Origin: [Flexibacter] sp. ATCC 35103
Lineage (GTDB): Bacteria; Bacteroidota; Bacteroidia; Flavobacteriales; Flavobacteriaceae
Length of the DNA stretch: 64,000 nucleotides
Direction of reading: 5' to 3'
NCBI RefSeq assembly: GCF_001975985.1
Contig: NZ_MTQF01000001.1
Coordinates: 890,943-954,942 of the forward strand
Shown: in pieces, positions 63,900-64,000 of the stretch
Layout of the letters: every line of letters starts with the position of its first letter
Position numbering within the stretch: position 1 is the first letter of the stretch
Translations under genes and position numbers: made by a program
The notes under the pieces: model-generated
What the model was told of the DNA's origin: nothing
Databases searched by the model: none
The model's input: only the letters and a program-made list of their open reading frames with translations

Positions 63900-64000
63900 A
63901 ATTATAAATCTTTATTTATTCTGTAATTTTAAAAAACCTTTCTTTGTAAGATCAGATGAAGTTGTAAAGATATTTGAAAAATTTAAAAAGAAGAAATTAC

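Overview
The window is a 64 kb chromosomal piece from a member of the Bacteroidota, almost certainly a Flavobacterium. The DNA is AT-rich, and starts lack Shine-Dalgarno sequences but have TAnnTTTG-type -7 boxes. It carries the gliding lipoprotein GldI, a subtilisin with a type IX secretion C-terminal domain, a SusC/SusD pair, and many short self-complementary intergenic repeats. No rRNA, tRNA, CRISPR array, phage or complete insertion sequence was seen.

Layout. 1-8.2 kb: end of a cupin gene, a 36-residue lysine-rich protein, an OprP-type porin, dipeptidase PepD, a DUF3810 membrane metalloprotein, an ECF sigma factor with a small membrane partner, an acyltransferase, a Nudix hydrolase and a DUF4268 protein. 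8.2-18.7 kb, all on the minus strand: mnmA, subtilisin, nitronate monooxygenase and a small secreted protein as one run; pyrG and yidC; a YwqK-like repeat protein; a DUF4190/DUF2752 pair; a tandem palindromic repeat; a DUF3820 protein.

18.8-34.9 kb is the most coherent system, a LacI-controlled glycan utilisation locus. One arm on the minus strand is GHMP sugar kinase, sugar nucleotidyltransferase, MFS sugar importer and a NagB deaminase fused to a PIG-L deacetylase. The other arm on the plus strand is SusC, SusD, a DUF3472 lipoprotein and a GH109 alpha-N-acetylgalactosaminidase. The regulator and a CBM9-like protein lie between. Both arms begin with the same module: two 14-bp palindromes TGTGYTCGARCACA with centres 23 bp apart, then a promoter TTG-N20-TAGTTTCG. 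My inference is that an alpha-GalNAc or related amino-sugar glycan is taken up by SusCD, cleaved by GH109, imported, and either activated to a nucleotide sugar or deacetylated and deaminated into glycolysis.

35-45 kb: guaA, two LysM proteins (one fused to a periplasmic-binding-protein-like domain) and osmC on the minus strand, then small lipoprotein and membrane genes and a PoxB-type pyruvate oxidase. 46-57 kb: cbpA-cbpM, ridA, a ClC channel, an nrnA-gldI-cyclophilin/FKBP run, a DMT exporter, a DoxX protein, aquaporin Z and a fatty acid hydroxylase. 57-64 kb: an M61 peptidase lipoprotein, a GH92 alpha-mannosidase, small unknown proteins and a GNAT acetyltransferase.

The main unexplained items are the duplicated operator-promoter module, a tandem ~104-bp palindromic unit whose two copies differ mostly at third positions of a minus-strand frame, a perfect 18-bp hairpin inside the DUF2752 gene, and several families of self-complementary intergenic repeats.
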